Source of the DNA: Clostridiaceae bacterium
GTDB taxonomy: Bacteria > Bacillota > Clostridia > Oscillospirales > Acutalibacteraceae
Length of the DNA: 35,845 nt
Direction: 5' to 3'
Assembly (NCBI GenBank): GCA_016297645.1
Contig: JAEDGF010000013.1
Coordinates: 1 to 35,845 of the forward strand
Under the pieces are notes generated by a model. The model saw only the letters and a program-made list of their open reading frames with translations, was not told the DNA's origin and searched no databases. Position 1 is the first letter of the stretch. The number at the start of each line of letters is the position of its first letter. Position numbers and translations under genes: made by a program. Below, in pieces: positions 1 through 8,260 of the stretch.

Positions 1-767
1 TCATCATGGTCGTGGTGATGGTGGTGCTCATGCTCGTCATGCTCATCTTCGTCGTGATCGTGACAGCAGTGGTCGTGATCCTCATCATGGTCATGATGAT
101 GGTGGTGCTCATGCCCGTCATGCTCATCCTCGTCGTGCTCATGTTCGAGAAGCTCTATCGCCGCTTCAAGAGTGTCTTTTCTCTCGATCGCTTCAAGGAG
201 CGTTTTTCCGTCAAGAAGCGAAATGGGGGTCGTAACGATAACAGCAGTGGGGTTTTTCTCTCTCACAAGCTCCACCGCCGTTTTGAGCTTTTCGGGAGAT
301 ACCGTGTCGGCATGGCTCATTATTATGGTGCCTGCGTGTTCGACCTGATCGTTGAAAAACTCACCGAAGTTCTTCATATACATTTTGCACTTGCCTGCGT
401 CGACAACGGTCGTGAAGGAATTAAGAGTTATTTCATCGCTGCCGATGTTCTTGACCGCACCGATAACATCGGAGAGCTTGCCGACACCGGAAGGCTCGAT
501 AATAATTCTGTCGGGTGCAAACTGCGAAAGGACCTTTTTAAGCGCCTCGCCGAAATCGCCTACAAGGCTGCAACAAATGCAGCCGGAATTCATTTCTGTT
601 ATCTCAATGCCGGAATCTTTGAGGAATCCGCCGTCGATACCTATTTCACCGAACTCGTTTTCGATGAGTACGAGTTTTTCGCCCTTGTAGCTGTCTGCAA
701 TGAGCTTTTTGATAAGCGTAGTTTTGCCTGCGCCGAGGAAACCCGAGAAAATATCTATTTTTGTCAT
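1..767 (-). CDS. CobW/P47K-family GTP-binding protein, His-rich (partial)
   Basis: The gene starts at 767 behind the ribosome site AAGGAAG and runs off the left window edge, so the C-terminal domain is not visible. The N-terminus has the P-loop SGFLGAGKTT (residues 8-17) and the CxCC metal motif C63-I-C-C66, both hallmarks of the COG0523 (CobW/YciC/P47K) GTPases, which act as metal chaperones or cofactor-insertion proteins in the cytoplasm. After about residue 205 comes a tract of at least 50 residues made almost only of His, Asp and Glu with a Cys-Cys pair, where the family usually has a shorter metal-binding His stretch. The metal (Zn, Ni, Co or Fe) cannot be told from this sequence. No Zur-type operator was recognised upstream. 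The family call is firm; the specific role is unknown. Confidence 0.9.
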   Translation of the reverse strand, partial: MTKIDIFSGFLGAGKTTLIKKLIADSYKGEKLVLIENEFGEIGIDGGFLKDSGIEITEMNSGCICCSLVGDFGEALKKVLSQFAPDRIIIEPSGVGKLSDVIGAVKNIGSDEITLNSFTTVVDAGKCKMYMKNFGEFFNDQVEHAGTIIMSHADTVSPEKLKTAVELVREKNPTAVIVTTPISLLDGKTLLEAIERKDTLEAAIELLEHEHDEDEHDGHEHHHHHDHDEDHDHCCHDHDEDEHDEHEHHHHHDHD

Positions 768-805
768 GGTCTTACTACTTCCTTTTGACATATTTTTACG
801 GATAT

Positions 806-833
806 ATTTTAACACGAAATCGTAATAATACAA
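806..833 (-). promoter_or_regulatory. Sigma-A promoter of the CobW-family gene
   Basis: On the minus strand TTGTAT (828-833) and TAAAAT (806-811) are 16 bases apart, about 40 bases upstream of the start codon. It is a sequence match only. Confidence 0.5.
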
Positions 834-909
834 TAGCTAATTTAAATAAAACAGGTGCATTTTCCCATGAAATATGCTACACTGTTCAGGCAAACCGAGG
901 AGGAAGCAT

Positions 910-1416
910 ATGAATTCGGGAAAACGCACAATGAAAATCAGAATTATTTTTGCGGTTGCGGTGGTTCTGAACGCCGCTCTGATATTCTTTTTGTCCGCAC
1001 AAAACGGAGAAAAGTCCGCAGAAACGAGCGGACTTCTCATAGAACGCCTTTTCGGCGATTTGTTTACAAAGCTCGGAATAAATCTCGGCGACATTGCCGT
1101 GTTTGCGGCAATCGACCACATCATACGCAAGCTCGCGCATTTCAGCGAGTATGCGCTTCTCGGAATAAATCTGTCTGTGTTTATATTCACTTTTGACAAG
1201 AAGATACCCTTTACAGCTATTTGCACAGTGACAAGCTCATTTCTTTACGCCTGCACGGATGAATTCCATCAGTATTTCGTTCCCGCCCGAAGCGCACAGT
1301 TTACGGATGTTCTGATAGACACGCTCGGGGCAGCTGCCGGCGCTGCCGCTTTTGTACTTTTTGCAATGATAAAAAAGAGAATCAAACAGAATCGTATAAA
1401 GACGCGTCAGCAGTAG
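910..1416 (+). CDS. VanZ-like family membrane protein
   Basis: 168 residues. The ATG at 910 is preferred over one at 874 because GAGGAGGAA lies directly upstream of it. The protein has an N-terminal hydrophobic segment (IIFAVAVVLNAALIFFLSAQ), then a central region with the VanZ-type pattern IIRKLAHFSEYALLG, then DEFHQYFVPARSAQFTDVLIDTLGA. It ends in a final membrane helix and a basic tail. These His/Glu/Asp-containing motifs between helices are typical of VanZ-like proteins in Firmicutes. In vanA clusters VanZ gives low-level teicoplanin resistance; the role of chromosomal homologues like this one is not established. The 3' end overlaps the tail of the convergent serine dehydratase gene by 10 bases. 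Confidence 0.85.
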   Translation: MNSGKRTMKIRIIFAVAVVLNAALIFFLSAQNGEKSAETSGLLIERLFGDLFTKLGINLGDIAVFAAIDHIIRKLAHFSEYALLGINLSVFIFTFDKKIPFTAICTVTSSFLYACTDEFHQYFVPARSAQFTDVLIDTLGAAAGAAAFVLFAMIKKRIKQNRIKTRQQ

Positions 1417-2648
1417 AGCTTCGCCAGCCCGCCTTCGCTTGTTTCGCGGTAACGGCACGAGAGGTCCTTTCCCGTTTCATACATTGTTTTTACCACAAGG
1501 TCAAACGAAATTTTCCTCGAATCGGCAAGGAAATTCGCAAGGTTCACGGCGTTTATCGCTCTCATTGCGGCAACGGCATTGCGCTCGATACACGGTATCT
1601 GTACAAGCCCTTTAACGGGGTCGCAGGTAAGACCGAGATGGTGTTCAACAGCAACCTCTGCGGCATATTCTATCTGACCGATATCCATTGAAAAAAGCTC
1701 TGCGAGAGCGGCGGACGCCATCGCACACGCCGTGCCTATTTCAGCCTGACACCCTGCCTGAGCGCCGCTTATCGAAGCATTCGTTTTTACAAGATTGCCG
1801 ATAAGACCGCCGACTGCAAGCGCACGAAGAATCTCCCTGTCGGAAAAACCCCGTTTTTCCTGCACATACCGCAGAACGGACGGCACAACTCCGCACGAAC
1901 CGCAGGTGGGCGCCGTGACTATCTTTCCGGAGCAGGCGGCATTTTGTTCGCTGACGGCAAACGCATAAGAACACACAAGACGATTTTCGCGCGTTTCCGC
2001 CGATTCGTCAATGTGCCGTTTGTTGTAAAGCTGTTTTGCTTTACGCTGAACATGAAGTCCGCCGAAAAGCTCACCCTCGGCTTTTATACCGTCACGGATG
2101 GATTGCTTCATACAGTCCCACACCGTTTGCAGATAATCCCATATCTCTCCGCCCTCGCATTCCTCTACATAGTCACAAAGGCGGATATCTCTTTCACGGC
2201 AGTGCGCGGCGATATCGGCAAAGGAACGCAGCGAGTATACCTTTTCGGGCTTGCTTTCACTTTCTCCGATAATACGAATGTCACCGCCGCCGATACTTAT
2301 CACCGTTACTTCATCGGTCTTTCCGGCGTGATGAACAACGAATTTCATTGTATTGGGATGAGGAATATCCGTTTCGGTTTCATTAAATTCTATTTTGCAT
2401 TTATCGGAACCGAGAGTCTGCTCTATTATATAGTCGGTTCTGTGACCTTTTCCGGTTTTTGCGAGAGAGCCGTAAAGCGTTACGGTAATCATATCCGCAT
2501 CCGGATATCTCTTTTTTATTATCTCGGAGGCCTTTTGAGGTCCCATTGTATGTGAGCTTGACGGACCGACTCCGATCTTATAAAGCTCCCTGAGCGACTC
2601 CATTCCGTCACCGAAAAAATCATTGTGCATTTTTACTTCTTCCGACAT
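1407..2648 (-). CDS. sdaA: L-serine dehydratase (L-serine ammonia-lyase), iron-sulfur, single chain
   Basis: 413 residues. It converts L-serine to pyruvate and ammonia with a [4Fe-4S] cluster as Lewis acid. The N-terminal domain carries GVGPSSSHTMGP, the signature of the SdaA beta domain. The C-terminal catalytic domain has the cysteines expected as cluster ligands in APTCGSCGVVPS, SGAQAGCQAEIG and LTCDPVKGL. Both domains are in one chain, as in the E. coli type, rather than split as in Bacillus SdaAA/SdaAB. The start is supported by AGGGAG upstream. The gene is monocistronic with its own promoter at 2699-2727, and the ribosome site lies in one arm of a 13-bp inverted repeat. Pyruvate made here could feed the ferredoxin oxidoreductases of the same genome (inference). 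Confidence 0.95.
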   Translation of the reverse strand: MSEEVKMHNDFFGDGMESLRELYKIGVGPSSSHTMGPQKASEIIKKRYPDADMITVTLYGSLAKTGKGHRTDYIIEQTLGSDKCKIEFNETETDIPHPNTMKFVVHHAGKTDEVTVISIGGGDIRIIGESESKPEKVYSLRSFADIAAHCRERDIRLCDYVEECEGGEIWDYLQTVWDCMKQSIRDGIKAEGELFGGLHVQRKAKQLYNKRHIDESAETRENRLVCSYAFAVSEQNAACSGKIVTAPTCGSCGVVPSVLRYVQEKRGFSDREILRALAVGGLIGNLVKTNASISGAQAGCQAEIGTACAMASAALAELFSMDIGQIEYAAEVAVEHHLGLTCDPVKGLVQIPCIERNAVAAMRAINAVNLANFLADSRKISFDLVVKTMYETGKDLSCRYRETSEGGLAKLYC

Positions 2649-2652
2649 AGCT

Positions 2653-2723
2653 TTTTACTCCCTGTCTGCGACGAGTGTGCGACTTATTCGCTTACACTAT
2701 TTTATCGTAAACAGGGAGTAAAA
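2653..2723. repeat. Perfect 13-bp inverted repeat spanning sdaA promoter and ribosome site
   Basis: TTTTACTCCCTGT (2653-2665) is the exact reverse complement of ACAGGGAGTAAAA (2711-2723), with 45 bases between. Read on the sdaA strand, the downstream arm contains the AGGGAG ribosome site. The upstream arm lies in the spacer and -35 end of the predicted promoter. It could be a paired operator or, if transcription starts further upstream, an RNA stem hiding the ribosome site. Confidence 0.7.
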
Positions 2724-2727
2724 TCAA
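2699..2727 (-). promoter_or_regulatory. Sigma-A promoter of sdaA
   Basis: On the minus strand TTGATT (2722-2727) and TAAAAT (2699-2704) are exactly 17 bases apart, about 50 bases upstream of the sdaA start. Confidence 0.65.
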
Positions 2728-2804
2728 TTGTTATTTCGAATTTTATTTATGCTTTCTATAATTTTTTAGTTATGTTGTTCGGGAAAATTTCGCATGTAAG
2801 GTCA

Positions 2805-4301
2805 TCACACACCGACCGGGAAGATCAGCGCGCAGCTCTGCACCACATCTTCGGACTCCAAGTTATTCAGTTCTTTAAGCACGCTAACGCGGCATTTATT
2901 CTTTTTTGCGATATCCCACAGCTTTTCGCCGGAATGAGCGTAGTACAGCGCTATTCCGCTCGCCTCCGTTTCCGTTCTGTCGTCGGAAACAGTGCCGTCG
3001 GTGATTACGCTCCTCTTTTCGGTAGAAAGACCGAAGCCGTTAACGGCGAAAGAAGCGAAAAACTTAATTTTGCCGTTTCCGACTATTTCGGCACTTATCC
3101 GTGAGCAGGCAGCATTCACAAAGTAATCTGCGGCCTCAGGCAGAGAGCAGGTAAACGATGCTGTTCTGCTGATAACCGAAATTGCACCGGCAGAATTTTT
3201 AACAGCTGCATTCATGACGGCTGTTCCGTTAAGTGTACTGTTTCCGCCCGTCTGTGAAATGCCGTGCCTGATATTATCGACATAGGCAGCGACTATCTCG
3301 GAGGTCGTGCTGTCGTATGTGTCGGCTTCGACGGAGGTGTCTGCGGTAGTATCAACCGGGACAATGGCGCTGATACAGTGCAGCTCCGAAATTTCGGTGT
3401 TTGTCTTGCCTTTTACGGAAAAAGCGTCGACAGCCGCCGTAACGGTTTCTTTTCTCATGACGAATACACTCGCCTGAACATCTGCCGAAAAAGCGACATC
3501 ATTACCGCCGTTCATTGCCTTAAAGGCAAGCTTAGGTTCTGCACAGCACGCACAAACAGCGCACTCGCCGTCCTCCTCGGCACCGTATATTTCGGTTATC
3601 TCCGTAAACGGAACTTCCGCTGCGAACTTTTTAATACCCGCACCGGGCTGCGAAACTATAAACTCGGAATTGCAGCTGCCTTTAAGCATTACTTTGTTCT
3701 TTATCACTTTCTTTTCACGGACGATAAGCTCGCAGGAAGCACTTATAAGCTCTGCGTCGCCGTTAATTCCGTCCGGGAGCTTTACGGTGTCCGAAACGGT
3801 AAAGGAAACGCTCTGTGCCGCCTCGATACCGAAGAAATCGAGGTTCTCGCACCGCTGCTCGATGAATTTGTTTTCGAAGTCAGAAAGAACATCAATTTTT
3901 TCACCGGAGAAAACCGCCGCTCTGACGGAAGCTGTCGTTCTTATTTCAAGACGGCGCGGTCCGGTTGCCTTATAGTTGAGTTGGGTGACCTCCTGCGTTA
4001 CAAAACACTTGTCACCGTCCGAAAGATTATCACATTGGATGAGCTTTGTGTATTTCTGCGTCGCTTCGTAAACGCGCACCGTGCCCTCCTCACCCGTAAA
4101 AACGACGGTTACAAACGCATTTCCTGCAATGCTCAGCTTGTCCCCGGCAAAAGTAACACCTTCGGCGGAAAGCGAGGCGGAGCATTTCAGTATCTGATTC
4201 ACCTCCGGGTAGTAATCGGGAAGAACAACATCGATATCGATTATTTGTTCTTTTGCCTCGTCGAATTTTTTTACAAAGGTTTTTACGGTTTCATTCTTCA
4301 T
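2805..4301 (-). CDS. sipL: SipL-like SPOCS/LysM spore morphogenesis protein
   Basis: 498 residues without signal peptide. Most of the chain is made of repeated beta-rich SPOCS (DUF3794) units. The first begins around residue 20 with IDVVLPDYYPEVNQILKCSA, and similar segments recur through the middle. The last ~50 residues form a LysM domain (YYAHSGEKLWDIAKKNKCRV, then NNLESEDVV). This architecture is that of clostridial SipL, which binds SpoIVA through its LysM domain and encases the forespore with coat; it is the functional counterpart of Bacillus SpoVID. The ribosome site AAGGAG is 12 bases from the ATG, a little long. Other SPOCS-LysM proteins of unknown role exist, so SipL itself is likely but not proven. 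Expression in the mother cell is expected from family knowledge. Confidence 0.8.
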   Translation of the reverse strand: MKNETVKTFVKKFDEAKEQIIDIDVVLPDYYPEVNQILKCSASLSAEGVTFAGDKLSIAGNAFVTVVFTGEEGTVRVYEATQKYTKLIQCDNLSDGDKCFVTQEVTQLNYKATGPRRLEIRTTASVRAAVFSGEKIDVLSDFENKFIEQRCENLDFFGIEAAQSVSFTVSDTVKLPDGINGDAELISASCELIVREKKVIKNKVMLKGSCNSEFIVSQPGAGIKKFAAEVPFTEITEIYGAEEDGECAVCACCAEPKLAFKAMNGGNDVAFSADVQASVFVMRKETVTAAVDAFSVKGKTNTEISELHCISAIVPVDTTADTSVEADTYDSTTSEIVAAYVDNIRHGISQTGGNSTLNGTAVMNAAVKNSAGAISVISRTASFTCSLPEAADYFVNAACSRISAEIVGNGKIKFFASFAVNGFGLSTEKRSVITDGTVSDDRTETEASGIALYYAHSGEKLWDIAKKNKCRVSVLKELNNLESEDVVQSCALIFPVGV

Positions 4302-4345
4302 TTGCTATACGCACTCCTTTTTCATTGTCGCTAAATGATTATGAG

Positions 4346-4382
4346 CAAGCCGCGGATTATATTCCGCTCGGGCTTGTTTTTT
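4346..4382 (+). terminator. Terminator-like hairpin with no gene before it
   Basis: CAAGCC-GCGGA pairs with TCCGC-(TC)-GGGCTTG and is followed by six T. No plus-strand gene lies upstream, since the neighbour on that side is the divergent sipL-like gene. It may end an antisense or small RNA, or fold in the sipL leader. Confidence 0.5.
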
Positions 4383-4567
4383 CTTTATGACCCCACAGTT
4401 AAACAACGGCAATTACCGCACCGTACAAGATGTTATAGGCAGACGCACAACAGGAAATATGCCGTAATAACAGCACCGTTTTTTTTGTTTTCACGTAAAA
4501 ATACCCGGTTTTCTGATTTGGAAATTGACAAATCGGGAAAAGCCGTGAAAGACATGAATAACCGCTG

Positions 4568-4573
4568 TATAAT
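4568..4573 (+). promoter_or_regulatory. -10 box of the LRR gene
   Basis: Consensus TATAAT, 38 bases before the ATG. The best -35 at 17-base spacing is GTGAAA (4545-4550), a weak match. An AGGAG ribosome site follows 10 bases before the start. Confidence 0.5.
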
Positions 4574-4611
4574 ATTTTTGCGAAATTATATATATAAGGA
4601 GCGGCACAACA

Positions 4612-6660
4612 ATGAAGTTTTCATCAAAAAAACTCGCTGCGGTACTGTTCGCAGCACTCATTGCCGTCACGGCATTTCCGTTTTCCGTATCGGCGCAGGA
4701 AATGATCAAAATCGACAGCGCACATTTTCCCGAGGAAAAATTCAGAACCTTTGTATCCTCACAGTTTGATAGCGACAATGACGGTTATCTGAGTGAAAAT
4801 GAAATCAATTCCGTTGAGGAGATTCGCTCAAACAACGGTTACGGCGATATGACCGGAATCGAATACTTCACAAATCTTAAAGAGATGTGGTACAGAAACG
4901 ATGTTTCTTTCGATCTGTACAAACTTGACCTGAGCAAAAACACGAAGCTCGAAAAGCTCACACTCTACACAACTTCTCTTGAAGAACTCGACCTGTCAAA
5001 CAACACAAAACTCACGGAAATCAACATCGTTCACGACGAGCTCAGAAGCAGACTGACTTCCCTCAAATTAGGAAGCAAGCCCTGTTTGGAGTCTTTGAGC
5101 TGCACCGGAACACACATCACCGAAATTGACCTTGACGGCATTAACCCCGACACACTGACAAGCCTTGACCTCTCCGACAACCGTCTTGAAACAATCGACA
5201 TCAGTCGTTTTTCAAACCTCGGAAAAATATGGGGCGTTCTGTATCTTGACCATAACCGACTCACTGCGGTTGATATGTCGAAAAACAATTATTCGCAGCT
5301 GAACCGCCCGGAGATAAATGTGAATACAGCACTTAATTATCAGGAATATTTTGCGGCAGTTTCATCCGACGGAACTATTGACCTGACAAATCTTCAAGGC
5401 GTTTCCGGCTTCGATGTATCGAAGGCCTCCAACTGGCAGGGAGGAACCGTCAACGGGACAACGCTTACCCCCGACTCTCTCAACACTCCTGTCACATATG
5501 ACTACAAGTGCGCGGACAGATTTACAATGTCCTGCACAATAATCCCCGTTTCGGATAAAGCATTATCCCCCGATTTTTCTCTCGCATGGGAAAAAGGCAG
5601 CAAAAAGACCGATTTAAATATACAATGGTTTGACAGCTTCATTACTACAACAAAACCTGTATACGAACCGACAAAATCAGGTCTTACAACAACGGTAAAG
5701 TATGAAGTAAAAATTTATTCCGGAAGTGTTTCCGCTGAAAACCTTTTGAAAAAATACACCGTTGACGGCGGCTACTGGACTTCGCTCAGAGATTTTCTTG
5801 AAGACAGCAGCGCCCCGGCAAGCGCGAAGCTGATTTTTACGGTTCAAGCCGTTGAATATCTTCAATTCGGTTACGGCGTCGGCAAAGACCGCGTTGTACG
5901 ATTTGAGGAAACGACGGGCAACAAGAGTGCCGTTGCGGTAAGTGAGCCATATAATTACAACACCGTAAGCATCAAAACCGTCAGCGAAGTAAACATTGTC
6001 GGGACAAAGCTGACCTATAAAGAAAATGAAGCGCCGTCCTTCACGGCTGCGGTTGCCGACGCAGACAAGGCTAAATACGAAATAGTTTTTGAAGAAATTC
6101 AGGACATTGACAAAAATAATACCAATAATGTTCTCGGCTTTGCGAATTCGCTGCATGACGAAAACAATCCTTTCCCCGGCTACGCCATAAAAAAAATTAC
6201 AGTAAACGGCAACTACTATGTCGCATTCGAACTTAGACCTAAGGACGGGTACGCATTCGCCAACGATGTAAAGGTAAGCATTAACGGCACTGCACCGATC
6301 AGCTTCACGGCATCGGAGAATCTGCTCTTTGCTCCGCTGGCGGCAAAAGTGACCGTCATCCCGGCAGCACACTCACACACTGACGCGAACGGGGATTATA
6401 TATGCGACACCTGCGGTAAGATAACCGTTAAAATTATTCCGGGCATTTTGGAACAGGGAAAAAGAACTCAGCCGACAGTTAACGATGCAAGAAGCGCACT
6501 GAGATTTTCCGTCAATCTCGATAAGCCGACAGCTCTTCAAAAAATAATCTTCGACACTGATTTTAACGGCAAGATAACCGTTGATGACGCGAGAAACATT
6601 TTGAGAGTTTCGGTTAAGCTTGACAATATCTCCGACTGGAAGATATCGAAATACCTATAA
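4612..6660 (+). CDS. Secreted leucine-rich-repeat protein with C-terminal dockerin-like module
   Basis: 682 residues. A signal peptide ends near residue 28 (FSVSA/QE). An EF-hand-like loop follows at about residues 47-60 (DSDNDGYLSENE), then leucine-rich repeats to about residue 235 (for example LTSLDLSDNRLETIDIS). A long region of unrecognised, probably beta-sandwich, structure comes next. Near the end is a short zinc-ribbon-like motif HTDANGDYICDTCGK, then a dockerin-like pair. The second repeat has a good calcium loop and helix (DTDFNGKITVDDARNILRV); the first keeps only the helix (TVNDARSALRFSVNLD). No cell-wall sorting signal or transmembrane tail is present. Dockerin-like ends suggest docking to a cohesin-bearing surface partner, which is not in this window. 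The ligand of the repeats is unknown. A strong terminator follows. Confidence 0.85.
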   Translation: MKFSSKKLAAVLFAALIAVTAFPFSVSAQEMIKIDSAHFPEEKFRTFVSSQFDSDNDGYLSENEINSVEEIRSNNGYGDMTGIEYFTNLKEMWYRNDVSFDLYKLDLSKNTKLEKLTLYTTSLEELDLSNNTKLTEINIVHDELRSRLTSLKLGSKPCLESLSCTGTHITEIDLDGINPDTLTSLDLSDNRLETIDISRFSNLGKIWGVLYLDHNRLTAVDMSKNNYSQLNRPEINVNTALNYQEYFAAVSSDGTIDLTNLQGVSGFDVSKASNWQGGTVNGTTLTPDSLNTPVTYDYKCADRFTMSCTIIPVSDKALSPDFSLAWEKGSKKTDLNIQWFDSFITTTKPVYEPTKSGLTTTVKYEVKIYSGSVSAENLLKKYTVDGGYWTSLRDFLEDSSAPASAKLIFTVQAVEYLQFGYGVGKDRVVRFEETTGNKSAVAVSEPYNYNTVSIKTVSEVNIVGTKLTYKENEAPSFTAAVADADKAKYEIVFEEIQDIDKNNTNNVLGFANSLHDENNPFPGYAIKKITVNGNYYVAFELRPKDGYAFANDVKVSINGTAPISFTASENLLFAPLAAKVTVIPAAHSHTDANGDYICDTCGKITVKIIPGILEQGKRTQPTVNDARSALRFSVNLDKPTALQKIIFDTDFNGKITVDDARNILRVSVKLDNISDWKISKYL

Positions 6661-6681
6661 GAACTCCCCCCAATATTCAAA

Positions 6682-6726
6682 AGCAGAACTCCACGGTACA
6701 TACAGCCGCGGGGTTCTGCTTTTTTT
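6682..6726 (+). terminator. Rho-independent terminator of the LRR gene
   Basis: AGCAGAAC..CC.CGG pairs with CCG.GG..GTTCTGCT, followed by six T, 20 bases after the stop codon. Confidence 0.85.
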
Positions 6727-6727
6727 C

Positions 6728-6756
6728 TTGAAAAACTGACCTGCACATGGTAAAAT
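6728..6756 (+). promoter_or_regulatory. Sigma-A promoter of the alpha/beta hydrolase gene
   Basis: TTGAAA (6728-6733) and TAAAAT (6751-6756) with a 17-base spacer, directly behind the preceding terminator. Confidence 0.7.
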
Positions 6757-6789
6757 GTAAGTATCAAATAAGTACAGGAGTACATAAAG

Positions 6790-7617
6790 GTGAAAGGTAT
6801 TGTAAGTATTTTTATGGCACTGGCAGCATTTATAACAGGTCACATAATGCAGTTTGACCTGAGAATAAACCCCGAAAAATATAATCTGATCTCCGTTAAG
6901 ACAAGCTCTGTTCCCTCTCCGGTTACGGAATATGATTTTGACGGATATGTTCAGCTCAGCGAAGTGAATATGCATTACCGCGTTTACGGCGAAGGAAAAG
7001 AACCGCTTATTCTTATCCACGGAAACGGCGGTTCGGTAAAATCGTTGTCGGAGGCGGCAAGCTATCTTGCCAACGACTACACTGTCTATCTGCCCGAAAG
7101 CAGATGTCACGGACAAAGCAGCGACCCCGGAGTGATTTCATACGAATTGATGGCAAAGGACATTGCGGAATTTTCGGAAGCGCTCGGAATAGAGTCCCCC
7201 ATAATCGTAGGCCACAGCGACGGTGCGATAATCGCGATAAATCTTGCGGCAGACTATCCTGATCTGCCGCGCGCAATAATTGCTTGCGGCGCAAATTCCA
7301 AGCCGTCCGCGTTATGGCCTTATTTTATCGCCGGAGTCAAAATAAATAATGTTATAAAGCATGACAAGCTAAACGATATGATGCTCACTCAGCCCGATTT
7401 TACCGAGGAATATCTCGCGAAGATAACCTGTCCTTCGTATATCGTGTGCGGAGAATACGACATAATGATGCTATCAGATCATTTGTTTCTGCATAACAGC
7501 ATTAAAAACAGCGACATTGCGGTTATTAAAGGTGCCGACCACGGCTCGTATATATCGCGCGGCGGCAAAAAGGCGTATGTCATAGTCACCGATTGGATAA
7601 GAACAAGAGGCGTATAA
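6790..7617 (+). CDS. Alpha/beta-hydrolase fold protein
   Basis: 275 residues with a GTG start at 6790, backed by AGGAG 9 bases upstream. Residues 1-23 are hydrophobic (IVSIFMALAAFITGHIM) and may be a signal anchor. The catalytic triad is visible: nucleophile S143 in VGHSDGA, acid D224 in CGEYDIMM, and H251 in GADHGSY. The oxyanion-side motif LIHGNGG is near residue 75. This pattern fits small esterases, lipases or C-C hydrolases, and the substrate cannot be predicted. It is a single-gene unit with its own promoter and a bidirectional terminator shared with the convergent oxidoreductase operon. Confidence 0.85.
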   Translation: MKGIVSIFMALAAFITGHIMQFDLRINPEKYNLISVKTSSVPSPVTEYDFDGYVQLSEVNMHYRVYGEGKEPLILIHGNGGSVKSLSEAASYLANDYTVYLPESRCHGQSSDPGVISYELMAKDIAEFSEALGIESPIIVGHSDGAIIAINLAADYPDLPRAIIACGANSKPSALWPYFIAGVKINNVIKHDKLNDMMLTQPDFTEEYLAKITCPSYIVCGEYDIMMLSDHLFLHNSIKNSDIAVIKGADHGSYISRGGKKAYVIVTDWIRTRGV

Positions 7618-7642
7618 AATACCGTCGAAACAACAGAAAAAG

Positions 7643-7684
7643 AACTCCCCTGCCGCTCGTTATCCGGGCTGCAAGGGAGTTTTT
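7643..7684. terminator. Bidirectional terminator between convergent units
   Basis: AACTCCC.TGC pairs with GCA.GGGAGTT. T tracts follow on the plus strand, and an A-rich flank gives T tracts on the minus strand. It serves both the hydrolase gene and the oxidoreductase operon. Confidence 0.8.
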
Positions 7685-7704
7685 CATATAAAGAAGGAAA
7701 TTAT

Positions 7705-8259
7705 TTATTTGCTTATGGCTTTTTTGCCGTACTCAATACCCTTTTGAAGCGCCTTGTGGTTGAGTTCAAGCACTTCTTTCTTCTTCGAAGCAAACTTCTT
7801 ATCAAGGCTTTTGAGAATGGCTTCCTCCGAGATGATTCCGGCTTCCGAGCCGACAAGCGCGCCGATAAGGATAATGTTTGCGCATTTGATATTGCCCAGC
7901 TCAACTGCCAGATCGTCGGCAGGAACCTCAACGACCGTAAATGAATCTTTTTTTATTTCGGAATCGATACGGCTCGTATTGACAACGAGAATACCGCCTG
8001 CACGAAGTGTTTTTGCGAACTTCTCGTAAGCCTGCTCATTCATGACGATAAGGGTATCGCATTTACTGGCAAGAGGGGAAATAATTTCATCTTCGTCAAC
8101 AACAACCGTGCATTTTGCACTGCCGCCGCGCTGTTCGGGGCCGTATTCGGGGAGGTATGTTGCACAGTTCCCCGCATCGACCGCGGTCTGAGCGATCATA
8201 ACACCGGCGCTCATTACGCCCTGTCCGCCCGAACCTGAAATAACAAGTGTTCTTTTCAT
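7705..8259 (-). CDS. 2-oxoacid:ferredoxin oxidoreductase, gamma subunit (VOR/KOR type)
   Basis: 184 residues. Last gene of a four-gene operon (delta-alpha-beta-gamma). It starts with SGSGGQGVMSAGVM, the glycine-rich signature of the gamma domain, followed by YGPEQRGGSAKC, which is conserved in POR/KOR/VOR gamma chains. The complex oxidatively decarboxylates a 2-oxoacid to an acyl-CoA and passes electrons to ferredoxin. The length is usual for the family. The start codon follows the stop of the beta gene after one base (TAAAATG), so translation is probably coupled. Confidence 0.9.
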   Translation of the reverse strand: MKRTLVISGSGGQGVMSAGVMIAQTAVDAGNCATYLPEYGPEQRGGSAKCTVVVDEDEIISPLASKCDTLIVMNEQAYEKFAKTLRAGGILVVNTSRIDSEIKKDSFTVVEVPADDLAVELGNIKCANIILIGALVGSEAGIISEEAILKSLDKKFASKKKEVLELNHKALQKGIEYGKKAISK

Positions 8260-8260
8260 T

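Larger units (their letters stand above)
4302..4611. other. Intergenic region between sipL-like and LRR genes
   Basis: 310 bases between two divergent genes. It holds the ribosome site of the sipL-like gene, a terminator-like hairpin on the plus strand (4346-4382), and the -10 box and ribosome site of the LRR gene. A TTGACA at 4525-4530 has no -10 box at proper spacing. No ORF with a ribosome site was found. Confidence 0.6.

Noticed and set aside
6..140. Short tandem repeat or CRISPR-like look of the first 140 bases
   Set aside because: The repetition follows the codon frame of a His/Asp/Glu tract; there are no spacers or regular repeat units.
6..788. Plus-strand frame beginning with a Val/Met-rich repeat
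   Set aside because: It is the antisense of the His-rich CobW-family gene; the Val/Met run is just the complement of His codons.
3264..4334. Long plus-strand frame of 356 residues opposite the sipL-like gene
   Set aside because: It is the mirror of a coding gene with clear SPOCS and LysM domains, has no ribosome site and no recognisable domain.
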